Below are positions 43,738 through 53,037 of a stretch of 64,000 nt of DNA, in pieces (positions within the stretch are counted from its first letter, which is position 1; every line of letters starts with the position of its first letter). Under the pieces are notes generated by a model, which was given only the letters and a program-made list of their open reading frames with translations, searched no databases and had not been told where the DNA came from. Location of the stretch: positions 1,116,001 through 1,180,000 of the forward strand of contig NZ_CP066306.1 in assembly GCF_016406145.1 (NCBI RefSeq), written 5' to 3'. This stretch comes from Pseudomonas putida (GTDB taxonomy: Bacteria > Pseudomonadota > Gammaproteobacteria > Pseudomonadales > Pseudomonadaceae). The position numbers were made by a program, and so were the translations under genes.

Positions 43738-44430
43738 ATGACTGACGACGATCGCATCAAACTTGAACCCGGCTGGAAAAACGCCCTGCGTGCCGAGTTC
43801 GACCAGCCCTACATGCACCAGCTGCGTGAGTTTCTGCGCCAGGAGTACGCCGCCGGCAAGGAAATCTACCCGCCAGGCCCGATGATCTTCAATGCGCTCA
43901 ACTCCACGCCGCTTGAGCAGGTGAAAGTCGTCATCCTCGGCCAGGACCCCTATCACGGTCCGGGCCAGGCACACGGCCTGTGCTTTTCGGTGCAGCCGGG
44001 TGTGCCGACGCCGCCATCGCTGGTCAACATCTACAAGGAACTGCATCGCGACCTGAACATTCCCATTGCCAGCCATGGTTATCTGCAGAGCTGGGCGGAG
44101 CAGGGTGTGCTGCTGCTCAACACGACCATGACCGTCGAACGCGCCAATGCCGCTTCGCATGCCAAGAAAGGCTGGGAATTCTTTACCGACCGGATCATCC
44201 AGGTGGTCAGCGAGCAGTGCCCGAATGTGGTGTTCCTGCTGTGGGGCGCACATGCCCAGAGCAAGCAGAAACTGATCGATGGCACCAAGCACCTGGTGCT
44301 GAAATCGGTGCACCCGTCGCCACTGTCTGCGTACCGCGGGTTCCTGGGTTGCGGGCATTTCAGCCGGACCAACGGCTTCCTCGAACAGCGTGGCCTGGCG
44401 CCGATCAACTGGGCGTTACCGCCGCTTTAA
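43738..44430 (+). CDS. ung: Uracil-DNA glycosylase
   Basis: A 230-residue family-1 UDG that excises uracil from DNA. The water-activating aspartate is in '[17 protein letters not shown]' and the minor-groove histidine loop in '[12 protein letters not shown]' near residue 185. ATG 43738 matches where homology begins ([13 protein letters not shown]). A long open frame upstream is a shadow of the convergent hydratase gene. GGA is the only SD-like element. Confidence 0.97.
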   Translation: MTDDDRIKLEPGWKNALRAEFDQPYMHQLREFLRQEYAAGKEIYPPGPMIFNALNSTPLEQVKVVILGQDPYHGPGQAHGLCFSVQPGVPTPPSLVNIYKELHRDLNIPIASHGYLQSWAEQGVLLLNTTMTVERANAASHAKKGWEFFTDRIIQVVSEQCPNVVFLLWGAHAQSKQKLIDGTKHLVLKSVHPSPLSAYRGFLGCGHFSRTNGFLEQRGLAPINWALPPL

Positions 44431-44482
44431 GGGGCGAGCCGGTGCTCAGTGGCCGGCTTGCCGGCGATCACCTGCAAAGCTT

Positions 44483-45514
44483 TCAGTGCTGGCCTTTCAC
44501 CCAGCATCTGAACAGCGGTTCGGCCAGAAACAGCACGAACAGCAAGCGCATCACCTGCAACGCCGTCACCAACGGCACCGACAGCTGCAATGTCTCTGCG
44601 GTCAGGCTCATCTCGGCAATGCCGCCCGGCATCATGCCCAGCGTCAGCGAGCGCAGATCCAGCGCAGTCATCACGCTCAACCCCCAGGCGGCAGTGCCCG
44701 CGATCAGCATGCATAGCGCAGTGGCGAGCAACGTGCGCAGCAAGAACGACGGAGCACGGCGGAAGAATGCGCGATTGAAGTGGCAGGCCAGGCCACTGCC
44801 GATCAACCATTGGCCGATCTGGCTGGCACCGTCGGGCAGGGCGATCTGCAGGTTGCCCGCCAGGCTTACCGTGGAGGCTACCAGCAACGGCCCGAACAGC
44901 CAGGGGTTAGGCTGGCGCAAGCGCTGCCAGGCGAAACCGACCGCCACACCCAGCGGTGCGATCAGCGCCAGCCAGCCCCAGCTCACGCTGCCGGCATGAT
45001 TGAGCGGCACGCCGTCGCCGATCAGGAATTTGAACAGCGCCGGTACGCACAGCACCACTGCCAGCACACGCAGGCTCTGCGCCGCAGCCACCTGGCTGAG
45101 CACCGCGCCGTTACGCGCGCCGAGGTTGACCATCTCCCCGGAGCCGCCGGGCATGCTGGCAAAAAATGCCGTGGCACGGTCTTCGCCGGTACGCCGCAGC
45201 AACCACACGCCAACCACGCTGGAAACGGTGGTCAGCAATGCGGCAAAGAAGATCAGCACGAAGTGGCTTGCGACCTGTTCGATCACGGCAGGGGTGAAGT
45301 GCAGGCCAATACCCAAGCCGATGATGCATTGGCCGCATTTGCGGCCATTGGGGATTTCTGAAAGTTGCCAGGGCGTCAGGCAGCGCACCAGGATGATCGC
45401 CAGCAAGGAGCCGACCATCCAGGGCAAGGGCCAGCCGACCAGGCTGGCGAGATACCCGCCCGCCAGGCCGACCAGCCCTGTCGCCCAGTACAGCGGCAAC
45501 GACCGATCAGGCAT
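44483..45514 (-). CDS. AbrB-family (AmoA regulator) membrane protein
   Basis: A 343-residue, roughly 10-TM protein of the AbrB duplication family. Paired repeats are seen in 'SMPGGSGEMVNLGA' (first half) and 'GMMPGGIAEMSLTA' (second half). Databases often call it a transcriptional regulator or ammonia monooxygenase, but it is clearly an integral membrane protein, probably a transporter. Its start overlaps the tctA stop by 8 nt, so it belongs to the tct operon and is co-translated with TctA. I chose ATG 45514 (MPDRSLP) for that reason; the longer frame runs back inside tctA. Confidence 0.82.
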   Translation of the reverse strand: MPDRSLPLYWATGLVGLAGGYLASLVGWPLPWMVGSLLAIILVRCLTPWQLSEIPNGRKCGQCIIGLGIGLHFTPAVIEQVASHFVLIFFAALLTTVSSVVGVWLLRRTGEDRATAFFASMPGGSGEMVNLGARNGAVLSQVAAAQSLRVLAVVLCVPALFKFLIGDGVPLNHAGSVSWGWLALIAPLGVAVGFAWQRLRQPNPWLFGPLLVASTVSLAGNLQIALPDGASQIGQWLIGSGLACHFNRAFFRRAPSFLLRTLLATALCMLIAGTAAWGLSVMTALDLRSLTLGMMPGGIAEMSLTAETLQLSVPLVTALQVMRLLFVLFLAEPLFRCWVKGQH

Positions 45515-47021
45515 CGGCCATCGCCCGACGCTGCAGGCTACGCTTGCGCCAGATGCGCAACAGCGGCAGGCAGAGCATGCACACCACCAGTACCCAGATG
45601 CCCATGCTGATCGAGCTCGACCACAGAATGCCCAGCTCGCCATTGGAAATCGACAGCGCACGGCGCAGGTTCTGCTCCATCAGGCCGCCCAGGATGAAGC
45701 CGAGCAGGATAGGCGACAGCGGGAAGTCCAGCTTGCGCAGGATGTAGCCCATGATGCCGATGCCGACCATCAGGAACAGGTCGAAGGTGGTGGCGTGCAC
45801 CGCGTATACACCGATCGCGGTGATGATCGCGATTACCGGCACCAGCGCCCAGTTCGGCACGGCGAGGATGCGAGTGAAGATGCGGATCATCGGGATGTTC
45901 AGGATCACCAGCATGATGTTGGCGACGAACAGCGAAGCGATCAGCCCCCAGACAATGTCAGGTTGCTGTTCGAACAGCAGGGGGCCGGGGGTGATGTTGT
46001 ACAGGGTCAGTGCACCGATCATCACCGCCGTGGTGCCCGACCCGGGAACACCCAAGGTCAGCATTGGTACCAGCGCGCCGCAGCAGGATGCGCCGATGGC
46101 TGTTTCCGGGGCAGCCAGGCCACGGGCATCGCCCTTGCCGAACTTGCCGCTTTCCCCAGCGATGCGCTTCTCGCTCATGTAGGCCACGGCGCTGGCCAAG
46201 GTCGCTCCCGCACCTGGCAGCACGCCCATGATGAACCCAAGCAGGCCGCAGCGGATGTTGACGACGAACACCGAGGCCGCTTCCTTGAAGTTGAACAGCA
46301 TGCGCCCTGTGGCCTTGACCGCTTGATGCCCATGATGAGTCTTCTCCAGCAGCAGCAGGATTTCGCTGATCGAGAACAGGCCCAGCACCAGCACCACGAA
46401 CTGGATACCGTCGGCCAGATGCACGCTATCACCGGTGAAGCGGTATACGCCGCTGTTGGCGTCGATACCGACCGCTGACAGGAACAGGCCGATCAGTGCG
46501 GCGATGAAGGTCTTCAGCGGTTTGTCCCCGGCCATGCCGCCCAAAGCAACGATAGCGAACACCATCAGCACGAAGTACTCCGCCGGCCCGAAGGCAATCG
46601 CCCATTTCGCCAGCAGCGGGGCGAACAGCACCATGCCGCAGGTGGCGATGAGTGCGCCAATGAACGAACTCCACGCCGACAGCGACAGGGCAACGCCAGC
46701 CAGGCCGTTGCGGGCCATCGGGTAGCCGTCGAGGGTGGTCATCACGGTCGAGGCCTCGCCCGGGATATTCAGCAGGATCGAGCTAATCCGCCCGCCGTAT
46801 TCGCAGCCCAGGTACACCGCTGCCAACAGGATCAGTGCCGACTCTGGGGGCAGGCCGAGGGCGAATGCGATCGGGATCAGCAGCGCCACGCCGTTGATCG
46901 GGCCCAGGCCCGGCAGCAGGCCGACCACGGTGCCGATGAGGGTGCCCGAAAGGGCGGTAACCAGGTTGTAGGGGGTCAGGGCGACGCCGAAGCCCTGGCC
47001 CAGGTAGCTCAAGGTATCCAT
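45507..47021 (-). CDS. tctA: TctA, large membrane subunit of the tripartite tricarboxylate transporter
   Basis: A 504-residue, 12-TM permease of the TctA family. Conserved segments are 'GTLIGTVVGLLPGLGPINGVALLIPIAF' near the N-terminus and 'GLLGFIMGVLPGAGATLASAVAYMSEK' in the second half; the paired PGLG/PGAG loops are a family mark. It imports citrate or related tricarboxylates with TctB and TctC. It follows tctB by 3 nt, and abrB overlaps its stop. Confidence 0.96.
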   Translation of the reverse strand: MDTLSYLGQGFGVALTPYNLVTALSGTLIGTVVGLLPGLGPINGVALLIPIAFALGLPPESALILLAAVYLGCEYGGRISSILLNIPGEASTVMTTLDGYPMARNGLAGVALSLSAWSSFIGALIATCGMVLFAPLLAKWAIAFGPAEYFVLMVFAIVALGGMAGDKPLKTFIAALIGLFLSAVGIDANSGVYRFTGDSVHLADGIQFVVLVLGLFSISEILLLLEKTHHGHQAVKATGRMLFNFKEAASVFVVNIRCGLLGFIMGVLPGAGATLASAVAYMSEKRIAGESGKFGKGDARGLAAPETAIGASCCGALVPMLTLGVPGSGTTAVMIGALTLYNITPGPLLFEQQPDIVWGLIASLFVANIMLVILNIPMIRIFTRILAVPNWALVPVIAIITAIGVYAVHATTFDLFLMVGIGIMGYILRKLDFPLSPILLGFILGGLMEQNLRRALSISNGELGILWSSSISMGIWVLVVCMLCLPLLRIWRKRSLQRRAMADA

Positions 47022-47024
47022 CTG

Positions 47025-47483
47025 TCAGTTCTCCAGTACGCTCAGCAGGCCGAGGGGCAGGGGCACATCCATCACGCGGTCGAACAGCCAGTAGAGGAAC
47101 AGGCTCATGCCCACCACCACCAGGGTGCTGTGCAACCAGCGGCCGCCGTACAAGCGGGCCATAGGGATGCCAACCAAGATGGCGCTGATGATGAAGCCCA
47201 AGGCTTCAAAGGTGCTGGCGAAGACCAGCAGCAGGCCGACGCAGCCGGTAATCTTGGTCAGGGTTGCGCGGTCCAGCGCAGGCTCGTCGTCCTTGTGCAC
47301 GATGGGCGTGGGGCGTATGGCGAGATAGAGCAGGCCCAGGCTCATCAGGCCAAGCATCAACAGCGGGTAGGCACGTGGGCCGACCGGTTCGTAGGAAAAG
47401 GCCGCCTGGTAGGGCCAGGCCATCACGGCCAGGGCGGCGCACACCGCCAGCAAAGCCAGGGCGAAGATACGTTGCAGGATCAT
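47025..47483 (-). CDS. tctB: TctB, small membrane subunit of the tricarboxylate transporter
   Basis: A 152-residue protein with four hydrophobic segments, as expected for TctB. The pattern 'GPRAYPLLMLGLMSLGLLYLA' near residue 40 and the C-terminal 'FLYWLFDRVMDVPLPLGLL' are family features. It lies between tctC and tctA; the 130-bp gap from tctC holds a REP element. Confidence 0.93.
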   Translation of the reverse strand: MILQRIFALALLAVCAALAVMAWPYQAAFSYEPVGPRAYPLLMLGLMSLGLLYLAIRPTPIVHKDDEPALDRATLTKITGCVGLLLVFASTFEALGFIISAILVGIPMARLYGGRWLHSTLVVVGMSLFLYWLFDRVMDVPLPLGLLSVLEN

Positions 47484-47525
47484 TGGGAATCCTCATTGAG
47501 GTTGCAGTGGCCGTGCAGGCCTATT

Positions 47526-47588
47526 CGCCGGTAAGCCGGCTCCCACGGTGTGAGCAACGCTGTAGCTGTGGGAGCCGGCTTGCCGGCG
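47526..47588. repeat. REP-type inverted pair between tctC and tctB
   Basis: Two 21-bp arms (47526-47546 and 47568-47588) are inverted copies with one mismatch, with core GCCGGCTCCCAC. The element sits inside the tctCBA transcript, just after tctC. Confidence 0.88.
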
Positions 47589-47613
47589 ATGGGGCCAGTA
47601 TCGGCACCCAGGC

Positions 47614-48594
47614 TTACTGAACCAGGCCGAATTCCTTGGCCAGTGCCTTGTAGTCCGCCACTTGCTTCTTCACATAGCCGTCCAGTTCGTCACCTGTCAT
47701 GGCGAACGGGAACAGCTCGCGCTGGTCACGCAGCTTGGCGAAGTCTTCAGAGGCAAGCATCTTGTCGAAGGAGTCCTTCCACCAGGCGTACTCTTCATCG
47801 CTCACTTTCGGCCCAAGGTAGAAACCGCGCACCACCGGCCAGACGATGTCGTAACCCTGTTCCTTGGCGGTGGGGATGTCTTTCATCTCCGGCTCGTCCA
47901 GGCGGTTTTCCGAGAACACCGCAAGGATGCGCATGTTGCCGCTCTGGATGTGTGGCATGGAGTCGGAGATGTCGGTGGAGCCGACCTGGATGTGGCCACC
48001 TAGCAGCGCGGTGGCGATTTCACCGCCCCCTTCCAGGGCCACGTAGCGCAGGTCGCGGGGGTTGATGCCGGCGGCCTTGGCGATCAGGGCAGTCTGCATC
48101 CAGTCCTGGCTACCGACGGTGCCACCGGAGCCGATCACCACCTTGCTCGGGTCTTTCTTCAGCGCTGCGACCAGGTCATCGAGGGTCTTGTAGGGCGAAT
48201 CGCTTTTCACGGCAATGGCGCCGTAGCTGGTGCCGACCGCCGCCAGCCATTTCACGGCATTTTCGTCGAAGCGGCCGAACTTGCCCTGGGCCAGGTTGAG
48301 CAAGGAGCCGCTGGACCACGCCACCAGCGTGCCGGCATCGCCCGGGCGCTGCGCTACCACGGCGTTGTAGGCCACTGCGCCGACACCGCCTGGCATGTAG
48401 GTGACGCGCATCGGTTTGCTGAGGATCTTTTCCTGCACAAGGGCGCTTTGCACCAATTTGCAGGTCAGGTCGAAACCGCCGCCGGGCGAGGCCGGGGCGA
48501 TGCATTCGGGGCGTTTGGGTTCGGCGGCGAGGGCATTGCCGGCCAGCAGCAGGCAGCCGGTAGCCAGGGCGAGGCGGCGCAGTGAAAAGGTCAT
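47614..48594 (-). CDS. tctC: TctC, periplasmic tricarboxylate-binding protein
   Basis: A 326-residue Bug/TTT-type solute-binding protein with a signal peptide ending near 'GNALAAE'. The mature N-terminus 'PECIAPASPGGGFDLTCK' is a variant of the family's ligand loop, and 'VVIGSGGTVGSQDWMQTALIAKAAGINPRDLRYV' is the central conserved region. It delivers tricarboxylates to TctAB. It is downstream of opdH by 31 nt and upstream of the REP element. Confidence 0.94.
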   Translation of the reverse strand: MTFSLRRLALATGCLLLAGNALAAEPKRPECIAPASPGGGFDLTCKLVQSALVQEKILSKPMRVTYMPGGVGAVAYNAVVAQRPGDAGTLVAWSSGSLLNLAQGKFGRFDENAVKWLAAVGTSYGAIAVKSDSPYKTLDDLVAALKKDPSKVVIGSGGTVGSQDWMQTALIAKAAGINPRDLRYVALEGGGEIATALLGGHIQVGSTDISDSMPHIQSGNMRILAVFSENRLDEPEMKDIPTAKEQGYDIVWPVVRGFYLGPKVSDEEYAWWKDSFDKMLASEDFAKLRDQRELFPFAMTGDELDGYVKKQVADYKALAKEFGLVQ

Positions 48595-48625
48595 CGTCTA
48601 TCTCCGTGAGCGTTGTTGTTATGGG

Positions 48626-49915
48626 TTACCACAGGGCGACGCTGTAGCTCACCAGCAGCCGCACTTCGTCGGCATCGCGGGCGAAGTTCGAACGGAAGGT
48701 GGCGTTGCGCAGGCGCACGGCGACGTTTTTCAACGGGCCGCTTTGTACCACGTACTTGAACTCGGTATTGCGCTCCCACTCCTTGCCCTCGCTGCCATCG
48801 GCGCGGCTGACGTTGTCGCCGTTGATGTAGCGGGTCATGAAGGTCAGGCCGGGGACGCCCAACGCCGCGAAGTTGTAGTCGTAGCGCACTTGCCAGGAGC
48901 GCTCGTCGGCACCGGCGAAGTCGTTGATCTGCACGAAGTTGACCAGGTACGGGTCGGCACCATCGACATAAGGGAAGGCGCTGTCACCTGACAGGTGTTG
49001 GTAGGCGGCGCTCACCTTGTGCCCGCCCAAGGCATAGCTGAACATGCCGTTGACGGTGGTGTTGTCGATGTTGCCGGCCTTGGCCTGGCCCTGATCGTCG
49101 CTCACTGCCAGGCGCAGGTCGGCACCGAAGGTGCCTGGGCCCCAAGGCTGGGTGGCGATCATGCCGAGGAAGTGCTGGCGGTAGATATCGTCGAGTTGGG
49201 CGAAGTGGTAGCTGCCGGTGATGCGGTCGGTGAACTGGTAGTCGACGCCCGCCAGGTCTAGGTTGTCTGCCGAGAACGTGCCGCCGAAGCGACCATTCTT
49301 GTTGTTCAGAGCGAGGTCTTCCCAGTTGGTGTCATTGCGATCTTTGGCCTTCTCCAGGCGCCCGCCGGTGAAGGTGAGGTTGTTGATCTCTTTTGACGTG
49401 ACCAGGCCGCCCTCGAAGGTCTGCGGCAGGATGCGCCCGTCGTTGGGCTGCAGGGTCGGCAGTTCGGGGATCAGTGTGCCGATTTTCAGTTCGGTCTCGG
49501 ACACTTTCACTTTGCCGGTCAGGCCGAGCTTGGAGTACTCATCGGCGGCCTTGCCATCATCGTGGGTCGGCAGCAGGCCGGTATCGGCGCGGTCGGGACT
49601 GGAATCGAGCTTGATGCCGAGCATGCCCAGCGCGTCCAGGCCAAAGCCCACGGGGCCGTCGGTGTAGCCGGACTCGAAGTTGAGCATCAAGCCCTGAGCC
49701 CACTCTTCGCGCTTGGATTGCTGCGCACTGGTGCCGTCGCGGAAGTCGCGGTTGAAGTACATGTTGCGGGTTTCGAAGGTTGCCGTGCTGTCTTCGAAGA
49801 AGGCGGCCTGGCTCATCGGGGCGACGCCGGCAAGCGCAAAGGCGCAAGCGTATGCGTACGGGCGTGCGGAAAGGGAACGGGTAGGCGCGAACGCCTGCGG
49901 CTGCGATGACAGCAT
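48626..49915 (-). CDS. opdH: OpdH, OprD-family tricarboxylate porin
   Basis: A 429-residue OprD/OpdK-family porin with a signal peptide ending near 'VAPMSQAA'. The mature start 'FFEDSTATFETRNMYFNRDFRD' and the C-terminal strand 'RLLVSYSVALW' fit the family. In P. aeruginosa OpdH takes up tricarboxylates such as cis-aconitate and is controlled by TctDE. Here it heads opdH-tctC-tctB-tctA-abrB, divergent from tctDE, so outer- and inner-membrane steps are encoded together. ATG 49915 (MLSSQPQ) is chosen over a longer frame. Confidence 0.9.
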   Translation of the reverse strand: MLSSQPQAFAPTRSLSARPYAYACAFALAGVAPMSQAAFFEDSTATFETRNMYFNRDFRDGTSAQQSKREEWAQGLMLNFESGYTDGPVGFGLDALGMLGIKLDSSPDRADTGLLPTHDDGKAADEYSKLGLTGKVKVSETELKIGTLIPELPTLQPNDGRILPQTFEGGLVTSKEINNLTFTGGRLEKAKDRNDTNWEDLALNNKNGRFGGTFSADNLDLAGVDYQFTDRITGSYHFAQLDDIYRQHFLGMIATQPWGPGTFGADLRLAVSDDQGQAKAGNIDNTTVNGMFSYALGGHKVSAAYQHLSGDSAFPYVDGADPYLVNFVQINDFAGADERSWQVRYDYNFAALGVPGLTFMTRYINGDNVSRADGSEGKEWERNTEFKYVVQSGPLKNVAVRLRNATFRSNFARDADEVRLLVSYSVALW

Positions 49916-50001
49916 CAAGGATGACTCCGTTATTGTTCTTATTCGTTGCACCTTGCTGGTGCTTTATTTCGGCGCGTGGGGCGACCGTGGTGCGATGCTA
50001 G

Positions 50002-50045
50002 GTAACGAACCTTTCGCTAACCTTTCAGCCTGAAAGGTTTGTTAC
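50002..50045. promoter_or_regulatory. Candidate TctD operator: three AACCTTTC half-sites
   Basis: AACCTTTC occurs as a direct repeat at 50008-50015 and 50019-50026 (11-bp spacing, one helical turn) and inverted at 50032-50039. Outer arms GTAACGAACCTTTC (50002-50015) and GAAAGGTTTGTTAC (50032-50045) form a 14-bp inverted repeat with one mismatch. The cluster lies in the divergent opdH/tctD gap. Confidence 0.6.
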
Positions 50046-50115
50046 AAGGGGCTTCACAGACCGGGCTACAGCGGTACACTCCGCGCCACCGCCCCACCCG
50101 AGCAGGGAGAATCCG

Positions 50116-50787
50116 ATGCGTGTGCTGCTGGTCGAAGACCACGTACAACTGGCCGAAAGCGTGGCCCAGGCCCTGAAGAGCCATGGTTTGACCGTGGATG
50201 TGCTGCATGACGGCGTGGCCGCCGATCTGGCCCTGGCCAGCGAGGAGTATGCTGTTGCCGTGCTCGATGTGGGCCTGCCACGCATGGACGGCTTTGAAGT
50301 GCTGGCCCGCCTGCGCGGGCGCGGCAAGACCCTGCCGGTGCTGATGCTGACTGCACGCAGCGATGTGAAGGACCGGGTGCATGGCCTGAACCTTGGCGCC
50401 GATGATTATCTGGCGAAACCCTTTGAGCTGACCGAACTGGAAGCACGGGTCAAGGCCTTGCTGCGGCGTAGCGTGCTCGGTGGTGAGCGCCAGCAGCGCT
50501 GCGGCCCGCTGGTGTATGACCTTGATACCCGGCGGTTCGCCCTGGGCGAGGACAACCTGACCCTGACCTCCCGTGAGCAGAGCGTACTCGAGGCGCTGAT
50601 CGCACGCCCCGGCCGAGTGATGAGCAAGGAGCAATTGGCCGCCCAGGTCTTCGGCCTGGACGAAGAGGCCAGCCCCGACGCCATCGAAATCTACATCCAC
50701 CGCCTGCGCAAGAAGCTCGACGGCCAGTCGGTGGCCATTGTCACGTTCCGCGGCCTGGGCTACCTGCTCGAGCACCGTGATGCGTGA
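50116..50787 (+). CDS. tctD: TctD, OmpR-family response regulator
   Basis: A 223-residue regulator. The receiver domain has the acidic pair in 'LLVEDH', phospho-acceptor D51 in 'AVLDVGLP' and K in 'DYLAKPF'. The winged-helix DNA-binding domain follows, with 'LTSREQSVLEALIARPGRVMSKEQL'. It controls tricarboxylate uptake genes. Its stop overlaps the tctE start by 8 nt. Confidence 0.93.
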   Translation: MRVLLVEDHVQLAESVAQALKSHGLTVDVLHDGVAADLALASEEYAVAVLDVGLPRMDGFEVLARLRGRGKTLPVLMLTARSDVKDRVHGLNLGADDYLAKPFELTELEARVKALLRRSVLGGERQQRCGPLVYDLDTRRFALGEDNLTLTSREQSVLEALIARPGRVMSKEQLAAQVFGLDEEASPDAIEIYIHRLRKKLDGQSVAIVTFRGLGYLLEHRDA

Positions 50788-52159
50788 CAATGGCAGCCTG
50801 CGCGGGCGCTTGCTGGGCAACCTGGCGCTGTTGCTGGTAGTGCTGATGCTGGCCAGCGGCCTGAGCGCCTACTGGAATGGCCGCGAGGCTGCCGATACCG
50901 CCTATGACCGGACCTTGCTGGCATCGGCGCGGACCATCGCTGCCGGCCTGTCCCAGCGAGACGGCACGCTCAGCGCGGACGTGCCCTACGTGGCGCTGGA
51001 CACGTTTGCCTACGACAGTGCCGGGCGCATTTACTACCAGGTGCTGGACATAAACCAGAAACTGATCTCGGGCTACGAGAACCTGCCGCCACCCCCGCCG
51101 GGCACACCGCGTACCGACGATTACCCGGCGCTGGCGCGCTTCTACAACGCCACCTACCTCGGGCAGGACGTGCGCGTGGTCAGTCTGCTCAAGGCGGTCA
51201 GCGAGCCGAACATGAACGGCATGGCTGAAATTCGTGTGGCCGAGACGGAGGAGGCGCGGGTGAGGATGGCCCGCGGGCTGATGGCCGATACCCTGCTGCG
51301 CCTGGGCATGCTGGCGCTGGGGGCATTGGGGATGGTCTGGTTCGCAGTGAGTGCGGCGCTGCGCCCGCTGGAGCGTCTGCGCAAAGCCGTGGAAGATCGC
51401 CAGCCGGATGACCTGCGCGCGCTGCCGCTGGTGCAGGTGCAGCGTGAGCTTGACCCGCTGGTGCGTGCCTTGAATCACTTCACCGAACGCTTGCGAGGGC
51501 AGTTCGAGCGCCAGGCGCAGTTCATTGCCGAGGCCGCCCACGAACTGCGCACGCCTTTGGCAGCGCTCAAGGCACGGGTCGAATTGGGCTTGCGCTCGAA
51601 GCAGCCCGAAGAGTGGCACCAGACGCTGGAGTCTGCCGCCCAAGGCACTGACAGGCTGACCCATCTGGCCAACCAGCTTTTATCGTTGGCACGGGTGGAG
51701 AATGGCGCTCGGGCAATCGCCGAAGGTGGCGCTCAGCGCCTGGACCTCAGCCAGCTGGCCCGCGAGCTGGGCATGGCCATGGCACCCCTGGCACATAAAC
51801 GGGGTGTGGCCTTGGCGCTGGAGGCCACGGCGCCGGTATGGCTCAAGGGGGAGCCGACCTTGCTCAATGAGTTGCTCAGCAACCTGGTGGACAACGCTCT
51901 GGCACATACTCCCGCGGGCGGTAATGTGATCTTGCGGGTCTTGGCGCCAGCGGTACTGGAGGTCGAAGATGATGGTTCCGGTATTCCCGAAGATGAGCGC
52001 GAACGGGTGTTCGAGCGTTTCTATCGCCGCAGTGCCCAGGGGACTGGCTTGGGGTTGGCGATTGTCGGTGAGATCTGTCGCGCGCACCTGGCGCAGATCA
52101 GTCTGCATGACGGTGAGAATGGGGGGTTGAAAGTACGTGTGAGTTTTATCGCTGACTGA
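50780..52159 (+). CDS. tctE: TctE, sensor histidine kinase for tricarboxylates
   Basis: A 459-residue membrane kinase. TM1 is at about residues 12-30 and TM2 at about 175-193, enclosing a 2CSK-type periplasmic sensor. A HAMP-like linker precedes the H box 'AEAAHELRTPLAALKARVEL' near residue 260. The ATPase domain has 'NLVDNALAHTP', 'VEDDGSGIPEDE' and 'GTGLGLAI'. ATG 50780 overlaps the tctD stop, giving coupled expression. Confidence 0.92.
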   Translation: MRDNGSLRGRLLGNLALLLVVLMLASGLSAYWNGREAADTAYDRTLLASARTIAAGLSQRDGTLSADVPYVALDTFAYDSAGRIYYQVLDINQKLISGYENLPPPPPGTPRTDDYPALARFYNATYLGQDVRVVSLLKAVSEPNMNGMAEIRVAETEEARVRMARGLMADTLLRLGMLALGALGMVWFAVSAALRPLERLRKAVEDRQPDDLRALPLVQVQRELDPLVRALNHFTERLRGQFERQAQFIAEAAHELRTPLAALKARVELGLRSKQPEEWHQTLESAAQGTDRLTHLANQLLSLARVENGARAIAEGGAQRLDLSQLARELGMAMAPLAHKRGVALALEATAPVWLKGEPTLLNELLSNLVDNALAHTPAGGNVILRVLAPAVLEVEDDGSGIPEDERERVFERFYRRSAQGTGLGLAIVGEICRAHLAQISLHDGENGGLKVRVSFIAD

Positions 52160-52199
52160 GTTCTTGCCTGCGTAGAACCTTTGGCGGGCAGGGCGCTGG

Positions 52200-53006
52200 C
52201 TAGCGCAGCATGCTCCGCGCTTCCAGCAGTTCGCCAATCTCCAGCTCCGTGCCAAACGGCAACCCCAGGTGCCGGTAGGCGGGCAATGCCGCCAACGGTC
52301 TGCTGCGTCCGCGCTGGCTTAGGCAGCGGGCAATCTGCACCACGTCGATGTAGTCGACTTTGTCAGTGCGCCGGTCCAGGTCCTGCACCTGGCTTGGCAA
52401 ATTCACCAGTTGCTCGGGGAATTCCCATGACGAAAGGATCTTGTCGCCCAGCACAGGCTGGATCTGCTCGATCACGTAGTGCAGGCAGACCGGGTCGGAG
52501 AGCAGTTCATTGTGCTCTTCGGCGTAGATCAGTACTGGCAGCGCGCCGATCTGGTTGACCAGGCCGCCGAGGGTGGCCTGGTCAGGCTTGAGGTGAGTAA
52601 AGCGGCGGCAGATTTCATAGCTGATGCCCGCAACTTCGAGGCTGTTTGCCCAGATATCCCTTAATTTTTGCTCAACTGCCGGTGAGCGTGCATGGAAGAT
52701 CTGCTCAATCACCAGGCCGATGGCCAGGTTGCAGCTGTAGTTGATACCCAGGCGGGTGATGGCCGTGTGCAGGTCGGTGACCTCGATCGCCGCCCGCAGC
52801 AGTGGGCTGTTCACCACCTTGATCAGGCGGGCGGAGAGGGCCGCATCGCGGCCAATCACCTTGCTCAGGGCAGCAACGCTGATTTCCGTGTCCTCGGCGG
52901 CCTCGCGGATGCTCAGGGCAACTTCCGGAAGGGTAGGCAGAACCAGGTCATCGTTGGCGATGGCAGCCAGCAACTGTGCTTGAACCATCTCGGCCAGCTT
53001 GTTCAT
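52200..53006 (-). CDS. HDOD-domain signalling protein
   Basis: A 268-residue protein consisting mainly of one HDOD domain: 'VLPTLPEVALSIREAAEDTEISVAALSKVIGRDAALSARLIKVVNSP' is its hallmark N-terminal half. HDOD proteins are non-catalytic relatives of HD phosphohydrolases involved in signalling, with incomplete metal sites. No GGDEF, EAL or receiver domain is fused. It is downstream of ygfZ on the same strand with a 31-nt gap. Confidence 0.88.
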   Translation of the reverse strand: MNKLAEMVQAQLLAAIANDDLVLPTLPEVALSIREAAEDTEISVAALSKVIGRDAALSARLIKVVNSPLLRAAIEVTDLHTAITRLGINYSCNLAIGLVIEQIFHARSPAVEQKLRDIWANSLEVAGISYEICRRFTHLKPDQATLGGLVNQIGALPVLIYAEEHNELLSDPVCLHYVIEQIQPVLGDKILSSWEFPEQLVNLPSQVQDLDRRTDKVDYIDVVQIARCLSQRGRSRPLAALPAYRHLGLPFGTELEIGELLEARSMLR

Positions 53007-53037
53007 GTACTTCTCTACAGCAGGGGTGGCGGGCTGG

